Shown here: positions 30,813 through 45,800 of the stretch, piece by piece | Layout of the letters: each line of letters starts with the position of its first letter | How positions within the stretch are numbered: position 1 is the stretch's first letter | Notes under the pieces: model-generated | Databases searched by the model: none | Told to the model about the DNA's origin: nothing | What the model saw: only the letters and a program-made list of their open reading frames with translations | Made by a program: the position numbers and the translations under genes | NCBI GenBank assembly: GCA_914767885.1 | Contig: CAJZBQ010000040.1 | Coordinates: forward strand, 930,001 to 994,000 | Length of the DNA: 64,000 bases | Source: Blepharisma stoltei | Lineage: Eukaryota; Ciliophora; Heterotrichea; Heterotrichida; Blepharismidae | Direction: 5' to 3'

Positions 30813-33800
30813 ATGGAATCGTTTAGTAAAGAACTAGCCCTTGCAATACGATTGACAAAGATTCTTTCAGTAATTACTATTCAGGGTAAAGAAGAAGTCA
30901 CATGCAACCCAACCAAAGAATTCTTTGATGAAATAAAGGAGCATCTCGGCTCAGAACTTTCCCCTCAACTCCGAATCAAAGCTCTTTATTTTCTGGTCCG
31001 AATAACTCAAAAGCCTTACACTCAGTTGTTGGTGCAGGAGCAAGAATATGCTCTATGGCTAGCTTTGGCGCTTTTAGAAAAGCACAGCAGCTATCGGCCA
31101 CTAATTTTTAAATCTCAATTATTATGGTGCTTTTCTATGAAATTACTATAAAAATAAAAAAAAAAAATATAAATTGATATTTATATAGAAAAATATAGCT
31201 TTAAAAGTGCTTGGAAATCTTGGCTTGTATCTCCAGCATCAAGAATTAGTGACTGAAGAAGAACAAAACTCCTGGCAGCGCTGTGAACCTTTATTGACTG
31301 CATTATTTCAATTTCTCCACAAAAATCAGCCTTTTACAGTCTCCCCATGCCCAACCTTTTTGGAATCGTCATTCCCCGCCTTCTTCATGCCTGCGGCCCT
31401 TCCTGATGATTTTACCTCAGTTAATTTAGAAAATTCAGTCCCACAAAATTTTTCTTTATTTGATGAAGCTTATGCAGCACAAAAAGTTTTTCTAAATTTT
31501 ATTACTGGCTTCTATAATAATTTTAATATAAATAATTATTTTATAAAAAAAATTAAAAATATTTTTATTACTCAAGTGTTTAAGCACTACAACTCACCAA
31601 TTCATATGATTTATATATTACTAGATCTAATAGCAACCAGCTGCAAAGTGACTGATTATGAAGCTTTTACCTCAGCTTTAGAAAGCTTCAAGGCTTGAAA
31701 TGATATGCGAAACGACGTCGGGATGAGCTCACAGCTAATAGTCCTCTTCGGAAGAATCGAGCTAGGCGAAAATGTCCCTCAAAGTTTAAATGAACAAATT
31801 TTATTACAGCTTTGCAAACTTCTTATATACAACGAGCAGCATTTTTCACAATATTACATTGATTTGCTTAATGAAAGCACATTGATTGACCTATGCACTG
31901 CAATTATTGAGAGGCTGCAGCCTATTTCTGCTGACAGTTCTTTGCATCTTCCTCCTTTAAAAATTTCTGGATATGGAAAAGAGCACTATGAAGAAGCTGA
32001 CACGTCTCCTGAGGAGTTTTGTACTTACCACAGAACAGGGACAAATTACGAAATGCAGCATTGGTATTACTGCTATACCTGCAAATTGGTAGCTAATAAA
32101 GGTACTTGTAATGTGTGCGCTAAAAAATGCCATGCCGGGCATCAAGTTGTGTATTCGAGAAAGGGGAATTTTTTTTGTGACTGTGGAGATAATCAAGGAT
32201 CGCCAGCTTGTAAATGTATGCCGAAAGGGGCAAAGAGAAAATCTCACGCGTCCAAGATGTTTGAAAGAGAGCAAGATGAAATTGAAATTAGATATACCAT
32301 TAATAGTAAATAGTTTCTTAAAATAAATCAGAAAAATCTTGAAAAAAATAATAATTTATTAATATTAAATGCTTTTTCTTATAAAAAAAATATATGAGGA
32401 TTTGCATTCCAGCGAGCTGCGTGACCTTCTTGGAAGAGAAGTTCCTTACTTTGGCAACCCTAGTGACCAAGGACGACTTCGCATCCACGAGCTTCAAATT
32501 CCTTCTCTCTACTCCTCGCCTCAGCGTTCTTTGGGCTCTGCCTTTGTCCAAATGGAAGAGCTGCCTCAATACCAGGAATTCAGTGGTATCAATATTTCTT
32601 CTCCTCCTTATGAAATCCACAGCGAAGACATCCACAGTGAATCTGACGAGGAAGAAAAAAAAGGCTTCGAAGAAGACTCACTCCCCCCTTTAAATTGAAA
32701 CAAAATAAGGGTAAAATTTCCATTTTTTTGGACTTTAAACACTCTTGACCTAATTTAAAAAATGCAAGTAAAAATCTTATTTAAACAGTTTTTAAAATTA
32801 ATTTTTAAAATTCAAATATATTGCGTTCAATTTATTTTTTAATTTTTAAAAAAATTTAATGTAATTATTTTTTTAGGAAAATTTTTGTTTTGATTTAATG
32901 GGGGAGTCAGGAATGGAAATTGAAATAGAAGATAGTGAACTGAATGAATCAGAAGAGGAAGAAGAAGAGGAAGAAGAGCCAGAAGAAGACTCCAAATCTC
33001 AAATCTCCTCAGACGCTTCTGAAGAAGAAAAACCAAGCTCCCCTAAAAAGCAAAGCCCAATGAAAAAACAGCTTCCTTTGGAGACCTTAGAAGTATGTGA
33101 AGCAGCAATGGGACTAGTTAAAAGAACACTGGCAAGACTAACAGACACGCATGCAGAGACTATTAAAGGGCTATTTTACCCTAAAATAATTGAGTATTCT
33201 AAGCAGCTGTCTAAAGTCCTTTGTACGTTCAAAGGAATAGCTTCACCTTTAAAAGTTCCGTATACAGACCATAGAGAACTAAAAGAATTAACCTCAAAAT
33301 ACCCAGGGATCAGAAATAGTTTACTCCCCCCTTTAAATTGGAGCAAAAATTCTCCATTAATTTAAAGGGGGTTATTTTTTTTTTAAAATGAAATTTATAT
33401 TAAAATATTTCTATAAAATTATTTTGAAAATTTTTAAAATCTTAAAAAATATAAATGAGCATTTATAAAGGAATAATTAAAAATAAATTAATTAATTCAG
33501 TGTGAAAAAAATATTTATATTATATTCTTATGGACTTTTTCCAATAAATTATGTGAAAACGAATTTTATTCAAACTAATATTATAAAAATTAGAATTCTC
33601 ATTTATTTAATTTTTTTTTAAAAAATTTTAAATAGAAAATTAATCGATTCAATTTGAAAAATGTTTAAATAGCATTCTAATTTCATTTTGTCTATCAAAT
33701 TAAGTTAAACTAATTTATAAATTAGTATTTTTATCTTTAATTTTTTTTTTCAAAAAGTTTTTAATTATTTCTATAAAGAATTAAATGAAAAATGAATTGA

Positions 33801-36800
33801 TTCAGTGTAAAAATTGTTTAAATAGCATTTAACTTGCATTTAATCTACTAAATTGGGTCAAAAATAATTTTTAAAACTAGTATTTTCATCAAACAAAATT
33901 TTCACATTAAAAAAATTTTGATCCAATTTAAAGGGGGTGATTTAGCAATTTGTCATGATATAGGCGTTGTCCTATCCGCTGAAGGAAACAGACTGTTATC
34001 TTTAGACTCTTCGCTATTTAGCACACAAATAAAATGTTTACTTGCCTAACCCTTCTGTCTCTCATACCCTTAGGGTTATGGGTCTAAGAGGGCTCAGGGT
34101 CTGGTATTTTGTGTCTGGATTGTGCTTTTTCTCCCTAGTTGAGACACCACAACAGTGTGTTTTACACCGACCCATAGACAAGTAGGCCAGAGTCCATAAG
34201 ACAACTCGATACTTCGGGTGCGGGGACAATGGGACCAGGAGGAGGATTCGGGGTCGTCTCTTACCTCCCATCCCCGGATATATGATTCCGACATCAAGAA
34301 GTTGTCCAAGGAAATACCCGGGTGCGTCTTTCCGAGATGGCGACCTTACCATTTTTAGCGATATCGACAGAAAAGTGGAGGCCAATGCTTAGGACGAGAA
34401 GTCTGAATTCAGCAAGACAGAAAGGAGCTGAAATAAAACCCCGAAGACCCATTCTAACTTAATCTAATCACTATTTAACTGTACTGGAAATGAAGTAGAA
34501 AGGTCTAATATTACAGTTCTTGCCAAAAATGTATTTCCTTTCCACATCATGTCAATCACAGTCAACCCAAATAACAGCCGACTAGTCGCAATTTGTGGAG
34601 TAAACCAATGCGCATTTATCCAGCTTACTAATAAACAGCATAAAGGGCATATTGAGAAGAAAATTTCTTTCAGCTTAATCAGTGGTGAGTCTAAGCTGAT
34701 TATAGTAAAATCAAGATGACTGCCAGGCTCACAGACAGAATTAGCGATCTGTACAACAGAAGATATCAGGATTTTTGACTTTTCAAGAGACATTATTTGT
34801 CCAGTGAAATGTTTTAGATCTCTGGCTATTGATTTAACAGATTTGGTTATATATAAAAACATTCTCATTGCAAGCAGTTCTTCAGGGATTTTATATAGAC
34901 AGGAAATAATAGACACTAATGAGCCTTTGTATATGAGTGAGTCTATACAGCTGCCGAGCTATCTTAATAATCAGAAAATTATTTCAGTCAATTGGTCTGA
35001 AGCTCAAGAAGTTTTATAGGGAAAAATTATTTTTATAGGAAAAATTACTGTAATTTATCTAATTTTTATGAGGACCTTTTAATAGTGTCACTATTAGGTG
35101 GAAGATGCATGTTTGGGAAATTAAATAGAGAGGCCACAGCTTTTACTAATGATTTATATTTAGATTTCCAAAATGAGCAGAGTTCGGCATTTTTGTCATG
35201 GACTTCTGCAGCACTTAACCAAATTTTGTCTGTGCCTACAGTAGATTCTCTAGTATGTGTAGGGCTGAATAGAAAAAGCAGCTCGATACCAGTTTTGGTG
35301 AAAATTACTGATGAAAAATGCACGCTAAACCCACTGAAAAAATCTACAGGGTATGTAGAAGGGATTTGTATTTATTCTCATAATGGGAAACATATATAGA
35401 GCAAGCACGCTATTGGATCGCTGTGCTCCTGACGTCTTTGAAAGAGTCGGGGGATTGATTTTGCCAACAAATACTGATAAAACCAACTCCAAAATGGAAG
35501 ATCTATCATATTGGGTAGATTTGTTTATTATTGGATTGGTTTTACCATCATTTGTTGGCAAAACCAATCCCCGATTCTCTCAGTAGACGTTAGAAATACA
35601 GCAAACCAATAGAATGCTCGCGCTATACTGCTTAGTCAGTATGATGATGGCTCTTTGTTGACGAATTCTATATTATTAGATGAAGAAACCCAGGACTCCC
35701 ATGTAGATTTATACCTATTTATCATGATTTAAAACAGTTTTTAATATGCCCCTTACTACCAAGAGCTTTCATTCATTATAAATCGGCATAGAATCTCTCA
35801 ATAAGTACCTTACTTTAGATCATTTGCCTCAAACCATCACAATGCCTATCACATTTTTCGAAAAAGCTATACCACTGAACACCATGCGTATGTTTGGTGC
35901 CCAAGGAATCAATAGAAATGATGTCATTATATCAGGAGACCCCGCAATTGCCTTTGGAAACAGTAAAATTGCCCTAGAAAAACTGTCATTTGACAGAAAT
36001 GCTGATACTGCAGGACTTATATCAACAGCTCTGCCTGATCCTAGCACTATCACAATAACAATTTCTTTAGAAGGGACGTCTGCTAGTACCTTGGTTTTGT
36101 GTGGATTTAAGCTATTTGTAGAAACTGGGCCATGCTCACATATAGAAATAATGAATAGAAAAATCCAATTACAGTATCAGAAAAGATGGTATGACTTGCC
36201 TTTGTGTGATATAGAAATCGTGAAAGGGTATCTGAATAAACAAATTACAGTCAAAATTGTGACGCAAAATGCAGGGAGACACCCCATAAGGCTTTTTCAT
36301 TTTGAAATTTTCGGATTCAGCCAAGCGACCTTTGCGTTGGATTCAAAATTGGTAGAGCTTAGCAAGGCAGCTCTTGGGCTTGCAAATTCAGAAGACCAGA
36401 TATACTTTTTTCTTATAAATAATAATAATTTATTTTTTATCACGCCAAAGGCGTCTTTGATTTCTCTTAAACCATTTAAACCAGCTATTCTTTATTCATA
36501 TAAAATGAATATACTCTCCTATAAACACTTAAATTGGAAGAAAAAATTTTCCACCCTCGACTCCCTCCCAGGCCAACAAAAAGAGCTGATAGTCTATCTA
36601 AATGCATTAGCCTCCACAATCCCTACAAACTGCTCAGTAGACTCGATAATCTCATTGATAATAAATTTATCATAAATAAAATGGCATTCGGTTCGAGAGA
36701 AATTAGCTTTGCTAATTTTCTCTTCCTCATGGAATTTTATTTATAGGGTTAGGTTTTCACTCGAGAACTTCTGGACAGCAATAGCGGTTTAACTCTGGGG

Positions 36801-39800
36801 ATAACCAGAGGAACTGCTCCTCAGTCCTCTCAAGATTTCGGGCTTTTACCTCTCAGCACATCCCCACAGGAGGATGACCCTTAGGCGGAACACACACAGG
36901 AGCTGAGTCGAGAGACAAGGGCGACGGCATCGCGCCGGGTGAGACGTGCAGCAAGGCTGGTGAAGCAGGAGTTGATAGAAGGCTTGGCCAGGGCTGACCT
37001 GTTCCAAGATGGCTCGCCTACGTCACTAGTTTTGCCATAGGTCCTTTTTGGGCTGCGGCACTAGACACCTTAAACACCAGATAATTAAGTTAAGTTAAGT
37101 TAAGTTAAGATAATAAATTTATCAATCCAGAATTTTTCGTCGCCAAACAGCCTCTATTCAATAGCTATCAAAGACTGCTTGAAAAATCTATTGTCCTCTA
37201 TGGGTCTTGAAGAAAATTACACAGCTCTAAAAGGGCTCGTGCTTTGCTACTCTATGTCAGCTATTGAAAAACCGTCAGAAAAACTGGCTAAAGCTGTAGT
37301 AAAATCTCTAAGCCACCTCATAAGAGACCAGCTGCCTTTATTTTTCTTTTTGCTGAACTCCAACCCTAAAATCTGTTCTTTACTTGACGAAACTTTAAAT
37401 TCCACCACAAAACTGCAAATTTTAGACGATTTTTTAAAAGTTTTGCTATACGCAGCACAGTTTTTTACAAATAAAGCTATAAAAGATATCAATGAACAAG
37501 ACAAAATTGCGGCGATTTACCATATGAACCCGATTTTGACTGAAGAGCCGATATCAATTATTATTAATTTACTTAAATCGGCAAATAGTGGATATAAAGA
37601 AGAAATTATTACAAAAATAAACCAGCATGCTAAAAAACATGCAAAAATGTGGCTGAAACAAGTTAATGAAAAATCACCGTATTTGGTAACAAATGCAATG
37701 CCACTGATATATGATGAATCGTTGATGGACATTTCTACACAAATTCAGGCCATTTTGAGCATAAGTGAAAAAATTGAGACGAATATTTATTGTGCAGATG
37801 TTTGCCATTTATTAATATACTGCTTTGTTTATTTTTTTTTATGAGAATTGTGCACAATCCTCTTTTGTAGGTATCGTCTGGCTTTTTAGACCTGCCAAAA
37901 TGATATTGAGATTTTGAGTCTATAAATAAAATTGACAAACCATAATATATGAATTTTTATGAATTTCTCATTTGTGTGCAGACTGAAAAGGGCCGCTATA
38001 TCAAGTTGATGGGCTAATGTGCATGCTTGATAAACTGGTAAAGCTGATCGAGAAACTGTGGATAAAAGAAGAGTTCGAAGACTCAAGGTACTATACTTTG
38101 ATCTCAAACTCCATTAAAAGAGAGCTAAACATGGTATCTCCAGCTCATGAAAACGAAGGCAGAGTTTACTTTTTGTTTTTTACGAATATTTTGACATCTT
38201 ATTTCAGACCCAAAGATGATATATGATTCTACACTGAATTAAAACCAATTAAAAAATTATTTTTTTATTTTAACGAAAATAGCATAAATACTCAAAAGCC
38301 CACAAAATCCACAGATCAATCGTCACTTCCCTTATAAGGCATTTTAATGACGAAACTTTCAGCAAGCTCTTCCACCAGCTTCAAGTCAGCTATACCCGCT
38401 TTTCGACCGGAAAAGGAAGCATAAAGGCAGTCTATAAAAATGATGTGCTTGAAGAAGTAGTCGAAGAAAGAAATCACCTTGAATTAATCAAGCCAGAAAA
38501 TCCTATGCTAATGAATGAATGGGAAGGCGCCTTTGGAAGCGAAATTTTCGCTACAGAACTTGACCAATTTTTAATCAGCAATTTAATTGATTTGTGCTAT
38601 AATTTAGTCACTGGCTCTAATTCTGAGGTAATTGAGAAGCAAAAAGATATTTTAGAACTAATTGATGGAGGCATGCAGATTGAGATGACAAGTCAGAAGC
38701 CTTGCCAGCTGTCGAATGATTGGGTGAATTTGCTGATAAAAATTCTGCTAGAGCCTTCTCTACAGTTCTTGCAGCCTTCTGCAGATAAATTGCTGCAGTC
38801 TGCATTTTTGGATAGAAAAGAATATTTGTTGGCTTACCATATGCAAAAAATTGATGCAAATTTGGCGAGTATTACTAAAGTGATGACCAAGACTTCTGAT
38901 TTCCGGGCTGCTTCTTATCATGATACTTTAGGCTTGCTGAAACAGCTAACCCAAATAAAAAGCACAATTTTGAACAGCCAAGAAATTTTGCCTGAAATTT
39001 TTATCCTATTTAAATTTTCCAAAATTTTAAAAAAAATCCCAAAAAATCTTATTTTCATAAAAAAATTAAAATTTCTTTTAATTTCTTATAAACAATGTCT
39101 GCAAATAAGAATAAAAAATTTATCACAGAATCCAACACACTAAGAATGCTAATTACAATGTCACTAACTCTTTTACCCCCAGTAAATCAAGAATGTTTAA
39201 GCATTCTCAACTCAATCATCAAGACAGAAAATCTCCAAGAAGCCAAAATTTTCGTAGAACAAAACTCTTACATTTGGGAAGAGCTGCTAGATACCCACTT
39301 GCCTATAATGATTGACAAACTTTCGTTATACGGTGACACACAGTTTGCTAATTATATAGCAGACTTGCTGCTAGGACTATCTAGGATTGCTAATTCTTCT
39401 CAAATAAAAAAACTGGCCGTGCTTATGCTTGACAATTTCCAAACTATGATAAACCTTGGGGTTAATTCGAAATATTTTTTAGCAAATAATCTAGCTATAT
39501 TAAATATCAAAAATGCCTTAATTTCTATTTTCCTAATTTTTACTTAATAAATATCAAAAATACTAAAATTTCCTTTATTTTCCTTTAAAAAGCATATTAT
39601 TGAAATGATGAATTCAATTTCCTTCAATAAAAACATCTACCAAGCCTTCTGCAATGGCATTGTAACGACCATAAATAAATCCTCAAATAAATTATCAGAA
39701 AATATTGACGCTGAGGTATATGACATTTTAATGACAATTTTCAGTACTACCGGCTTCCATTGGTTTATCCTGGACCCAGAGCCTTGTTTAAAATGTTTTG

Positions 39801-42800
39801 GTGCTGAAGAATACAAACTTGGGCTTATGAAGCTTGTTGACCTACAAAGCGAAATCAGATTTTCTGATTCTTGCTTTTTCACGAGATTTAAAGATCCTGT
39901 CAAGGTCAGCAAAGTTGAAATAAAACTGACTGAGCTCAGAGGCCACAAAGCAATTACAGGATGTACATTATATTTTTGCAATAAAGATTCACAAGATTTA
40001 ACCGAACTTAAAAACAACTGGAGCGTTTGGCATAAAATTAAGACGGTGAATATAAAGCCTGCATCGACAAGTATGATAGAAATTGATTTGCCTACAGAAA
40101 TTACTATGCTGAACCTATTGATAGAGCTCCACACAGTAAATGTTATATACCATAATAATAAAAAAATAAATAAATTGGGAATTTTTAGGTAGGATTTTAA
40201 TTAGGTGATGGGATAAGAGATAAGAGTCTCACAAGATGAATCAGGACAAGGGATATATACAGGAAGATATTTAAGCGGAAGAAGCAGATATAGCTTTTTG
40301 AGCAGCAATAAAGCAGAAATCAAAGGCGATGTTGTAGGAGTTTCTGTAGGAAATGAGAGAGAAGTCATTCCTTGTCCTCGATGCAATAAAGTAGTAGAAG
40401 ACAAATATGGGATTTGCAGCTGTGGAGAAAACGCTTTCCAATGCTTGCAATGTCGGAATATTCCATTTTCTGACAAAAAATAATTAGTAATTGACCTTTT
40501 TTTTCTTTTTTCTTATAAAATAGTGATGAGTCTTAGATTACATTTTTATTATTTTTATAATCCCTATATCAATTAATAGGATGGTTGTAATAAATATGTC
40601 CTTGCTGAAGATGAACCACTTTGGGTGCTAAAGTCGCTTTATAGCCTAAGACAATGTTCAGGCCCTTTAATCCTAACCCTTAGCATGCCTTGAGCTTCCT
40701 TATGGGGTGGGTAATCCTTGGGAGTCAGCTGGGGCTACTCCAGTCCAGGTATTGATTATACGATAGTTATTTGGCTATGAGTTTTATCCCTGCGATTCTA
40801 GAGGATCATGATTCGTTTTTCCTAGGTGTAACTCCTCTCAAGATGGCCGACAGGAGTCATCAGGCTAGCTTTACCTCTATAGCACCCGTAGACGTGAAGC
40901 AAAGAGGAATCCTCCTAACCCATCAAGACTCAGGGATATCGGTGCAAGCCCAAGTCTCAGGGGTAGACGCTGTTAAGACTGGGTTCAAATAGCAACATAA
41001 CGTAGCTAAAGGAACACTAAATGGAAAATTTTTGCAAAAGCGCTGAAATTGAAGGATTTGGGTTTTGATATGGAGACTGCTATGAAGATGCTGGACGCAT
41101 GTGGAGGAGATGTCGATTTAGCGTTTTGCATACTAATAAAACTCTGGAACTTCTGTTGCAAATGAATTAGATGGCGTGAATGAATACGGATATTATGATT
41201 ATCAAGATGAAGGCTTAAGGCTTACACTAGCATATGCTGGAGCGTCTTACTGCATGGATGAAGATGTTGATGATGAAGATGAAGTTGGTGGAGATCGCTA
41301 TGAAAGTCTTGAATGTGGATATTTGGAATTTGAAGAAACAGAAGAAAAAATTGAAAAAACTGAAAAATTAAACGAAAAACAATGAAAACAAATGATAATT
41401 GACGAAGATATATGCTTTGTGAAGTAATCACATGGCCAGCTCGAGAGAAGAATTTGCCGCGCAAAAGAGAGAACAAGGGAATTTAAATTAAAAATGGCTG
41501 CAGCTGATGACGCAAGATGAAGAAGTGAAGAGCTTGTGACAAATTAAAAAATAACTGAGGAATGTTGGATATTTGAAGGAAACCTAAAAAAAAATTGAGG
41601 AAATTCACGGAAATTCAATAAATGAAGAAAATGGGGAATTCAGGAAAATTAATAAATATTGAAGAAAATTGAAGAAAAAACGGGAGAAATGCTGCTCAGG
41701 CAGCGATAGATAATTTTAATAATAAGACTGGGTTCATCCATCTGATTTCCTCCCTGCAAGCAGGTTCCATGGCCACAAGCGTGCGGAGACATCAAACCTG
41801 GAAAACTTTAAAACTCTTAATTTATATCAATTATGAAAATTTAGACGCATTTCTATGCACTGAGTGTGGAGAAAGCCGCTATTGCAAAATCGAAATTCTC
41901 CTACAATGCAGCATTGACGCAATCTACGAAAGCATCACCTCTAACAAAGAACTGTCTGACGCCGAAGCCAAAATTGACACTTATCTAGAAACTATCCAAT
42001 CTTATTACGAGCATTTGCCAAAAAGCAGAGAAACCTTATGCAGCTTGGCTAATAAGCTGAAAGGGTACTCTTCAAAAAAAGAATTCAAAGACCAAGCCCA
42101 AAATAAAGAATTTTCGCCTATTATTTATAATTTAGGAGTAATTTTGAAAGAATTCCAAGACTCTTATTATGATGTGATGATCTGCGTAAAGTCTGTTGTG
42201 CTATTGAGACATGCGATTATGAACTATAAAAGATCAGAAACAACTGTAGGAAGCTTAGCGATGGAAAATTCATTGACAAACTGCTTTGGGTGTAATTATC
42301 ACTATTTAAAGCAACTGCTGAAAAGCTTGAAAATGCTTATTCCCCATTATTATTAAAATTTGCCAGGGATTTTCATATTTTTTTATATAATAAATTTAAA
42401 TATATAATTTTTTAGTCAGCCAACTTGATCGAAATATAGCGGCTTGTTCAATGAGAGTTAGAAATAAGCAATTAAAAGAAATGCTGATAAATGAATACAA
42501 TATTATAGACATTTTAGTACAAAATACTATAAGAAGCTACAGTCAGCCTATAAGGAAAAAAGGCAGAAAAGTCTTAATAGAGCTTGCCTACGAAAGTGAA
42601 GCAGGCTGCAGGCAGCTTTTCAAGATGATAAGGTCTCATATCACCTCCATGCTAGGCTGGAAGCCTTTCTTAGTCACCAGTGTCCGCGAGGAAGTCCAGC
42701 TTCTCCTAGAATTTACCTCAAAATTCCTCCAGCCCTCGCCCACCGAATCCTCCACTATTTCTGAACTAACCCTTAAAGAATTCTGGCATATTTTCTTTAT

Positions 42801-45800
42801 AATGCTAGAAAAAAGTTGGGAAGATTCCAGGGTTGGCGAACTCATTTCCAGCTTCCTTGACTCTATTTTAGACATGATTTTCAAGACCCTTATCCTAATT
42901 CCTGATATTGACAATATCCCGACTGATCCTGGACTTGCTGAACTTTTTATTAGCAACCCAGCCTTTATAAAAACCAGGGAAAGCCTTACCAATACTAATG
43001 AAATTTTTATGAAGTCGATTTTAAATGGCTCCTGCTATGGACTTTATGATAAATGGCAAAATAGCCAACAAGGAACGCCAAATAGTCAGAAATTTTTACT
43101 GAAAAATAATTGGCTGGTGGACTGCTTGCTGTATGCAGGGTCAGCGAGGGTTCAGGACTTAAGTAGAATGATATTGTTGTGCTTGGCGTCGTCTGGGATA
43201 TGGGAAGAAGTGCTTAAAATTATATTGGAGGTACTGCCACAAGCCCTAGAAGTGTCACATCAAGGGTCTGATTATTATTTTACGCTTCTCTATTCATTGA
43301 ACTTTTTGAAAAATTGTGAGGAGAATTTGGTACTGGGTGGCTGGCAAATTTATACAGCCTATGGAAGGTGGATCCATTCTTTTGGAAGGTCTCTGGTAGG
43401 TTTTTGCCTAGCAGGAAACCGGAAAGGCTTTTTTCCTTGGCCCACAGGTGATAAAATCGGAGGCGCAAAGTCGGCTTAAACTTCTGGGAAGAAATTTTTG
43501 CCCGATAAGTCCTGGTAATACAGAAAGATGTTTCCCTCATGCCCTGAGCACTATAAGGGCTAAGAGAGTCCTCTGCTGCAGAGTTGGGCCTGGTGAGTCT
43601 CCGAGAGACTACTGATGTCACCATTTTTTGGTGACATCGACATGAAAAGGGCGTGGTGTTACGCCAGCGCCTAAGGCTGCTTCAGCTTGAAGCCAGTGAT
43701 GGACGGAGAGGGCTAAAATAAATCCTAAAATTTAATCTAATCTATTCATTACTGATTGAAAAAAACTGCACAACTAGCAAGGTATTAGAGCAGCTATTAA
43801 AAGCGACTGAACTTTGCGTCCAACAAGTCCTCGCAGAACAAGAAAAAGCCCAAGCTAAAGGTGCCTATATAGTCAACATCTCCCTTGGCCATGGACTTGT
43901 ATGTCTCCTTGGCATGATTTCTAATCTGTCTTCTTTTCTATGGGGCAAAGAAATCATCAGAAATTCCAAAAATCTCGCAAATTATATCATGAATTCGTTC
44001 CTTAATGTCAGAAAAATCCATTTCGTGAAAAATAAAGTAATATCAGAAAGCCAAGGATATTTAGAAAAATTATTTGATTTATTACACCTGGATTGCTCTG
44101 AAGAACAGAGGCATAATTTCTTGCTAGAATGCATTGAGGCACTTTTACAAAGACAAGATGATCCTTTAGCACAAAGCTTCCTTATTCAGCAGATTACAAG
44201 GATTATTGCTCCGGCGAAGCCGGAGCCAGTTTATTGCTTGAAATTGGAAAAAGCGCCGACACAAGAAGAATTTATTCGAGGAAATATGGAGAAAAATCCT
44301 TATTCAAGCAAAGAAGTAGGGCCGCTGATGTCAAATGTAAGAGAGAGGATATGTAAAGAGTTAGAGTACAGTGATCCAGAAATTTTAGAATTATTGGTTG
44401 CAGAACAAATTGTTGCTCCTTCACTGTCAGTTAATGACGTGTATGAGCATGTTTTATGGCCAACTCTATGCTATTTAACTAAAAAAAACCCTAATAAAAT
44501 TATTTTTTAAAAAAATCAAAATTCAACTTAAAAAAGCATAAAAAATCTCAACCCAAAATACCAAGGAAAAAACCCTTCAGAATTTTCCCCTGAAGAGCTT
44601 CCTCCAATGATCATCACTTTTAGACTAGCTGGCTTAGACGGCGAAGCCACTGAAAACATTATAGAATCAATCCCAGGAACCGGCAACATAGAAGAAGACC
44701 CAGAAATAAAATACGCAATTACCTCAGTTCTTGGCCAAGACATTAAAGGCTCTAGTATGATTGCATATTGTTTAGAATTACTCAGAAGCTCCTGGGTCCA
44801 GCACGTTTCTGACTCAGTGCTTAACCTTCTCTATTATTCTTGCCAAATCTCTATAAACAGACACAAGCTCTGTGAAACTGGAGGAGTCCCAGTCCTTTTT
44901 GATATTTTACATAGGATCCCTGAGACTGAATTTATAAACATCTTAAAAATCATCAGCTTGCTTATAGAAGACCCTAACACCCAGCCATATATAGCCAGAA
45001 GTGCAGAACCCATCAAAATTATGCTGAATTTACTTATGAAATACCCGATGTCTGAAAATTTGCAAATGTTCACCAAGATTACTCATTTTCTGCCTTACCT
45101 TTGCCATACAAATTATCAAGCTTGTAGAGTCCTTGTTAATTTTTTCAAAACCCAAATAAATATTTCGTCATTTAACCAGTCCTTGCCAGCCACCCAAGAA
45201 ATTTTATCATGCTTAGTCTTAATGCTGGACAACCTCCCAGCTGCCCATTCCACTTTACGTGATGAATTTCTTTCCTCAGGACTAACCCAGCAGTCTGTAA
45301 CTGAGTTTACCAATCTTGATCCTTACCAAATCAGCCCACAGAATGCAGTCTCCATCTTAAAAGTCCTCAAAGGCTTAATGAGAGCTCATCCTCCTTCCCA
45401 AAGTTTACTAAAACCAGCCCTTATCGAAAAAATTTTCAGCATGAAAAATGCGTCCCACGACATCGGCCCAGCTGCAGAAATGCTAATTGAGGCCATTTTA
45501 GACAACAAAAAGTCTAGCAACCCAGCAGTCAGTGATCTTTTAGAAATAATGATTTTAAATGAAGACGAGCAGCGCCGAGAAAAAGCCAACAAAAAACGAG
45601 AAGAGGTTCTGAAGCAGTTCCAAGTCCCTGATTTAAACAAATTTGGAGATATGCTAGATGAAGAAGCTGGCCTAGCCTGTGTGATTTGTAAAGAAGGGTA
45701 TACACTAAGGCCTGACGATTTATTAGGATTTTATGTATTTGTAACACCTGTACAGATACATACAGGTATTGAGCATCCTGCTGGAGAAGGCGACGTTATT

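Noticed and set aside
35383-35400. Possible programmed frameshift at GGGAAAC in UBR4
   Set aside because: The heptamer is not in the required phase, and removing the 35395-35625 insert restores the frame without shifting.
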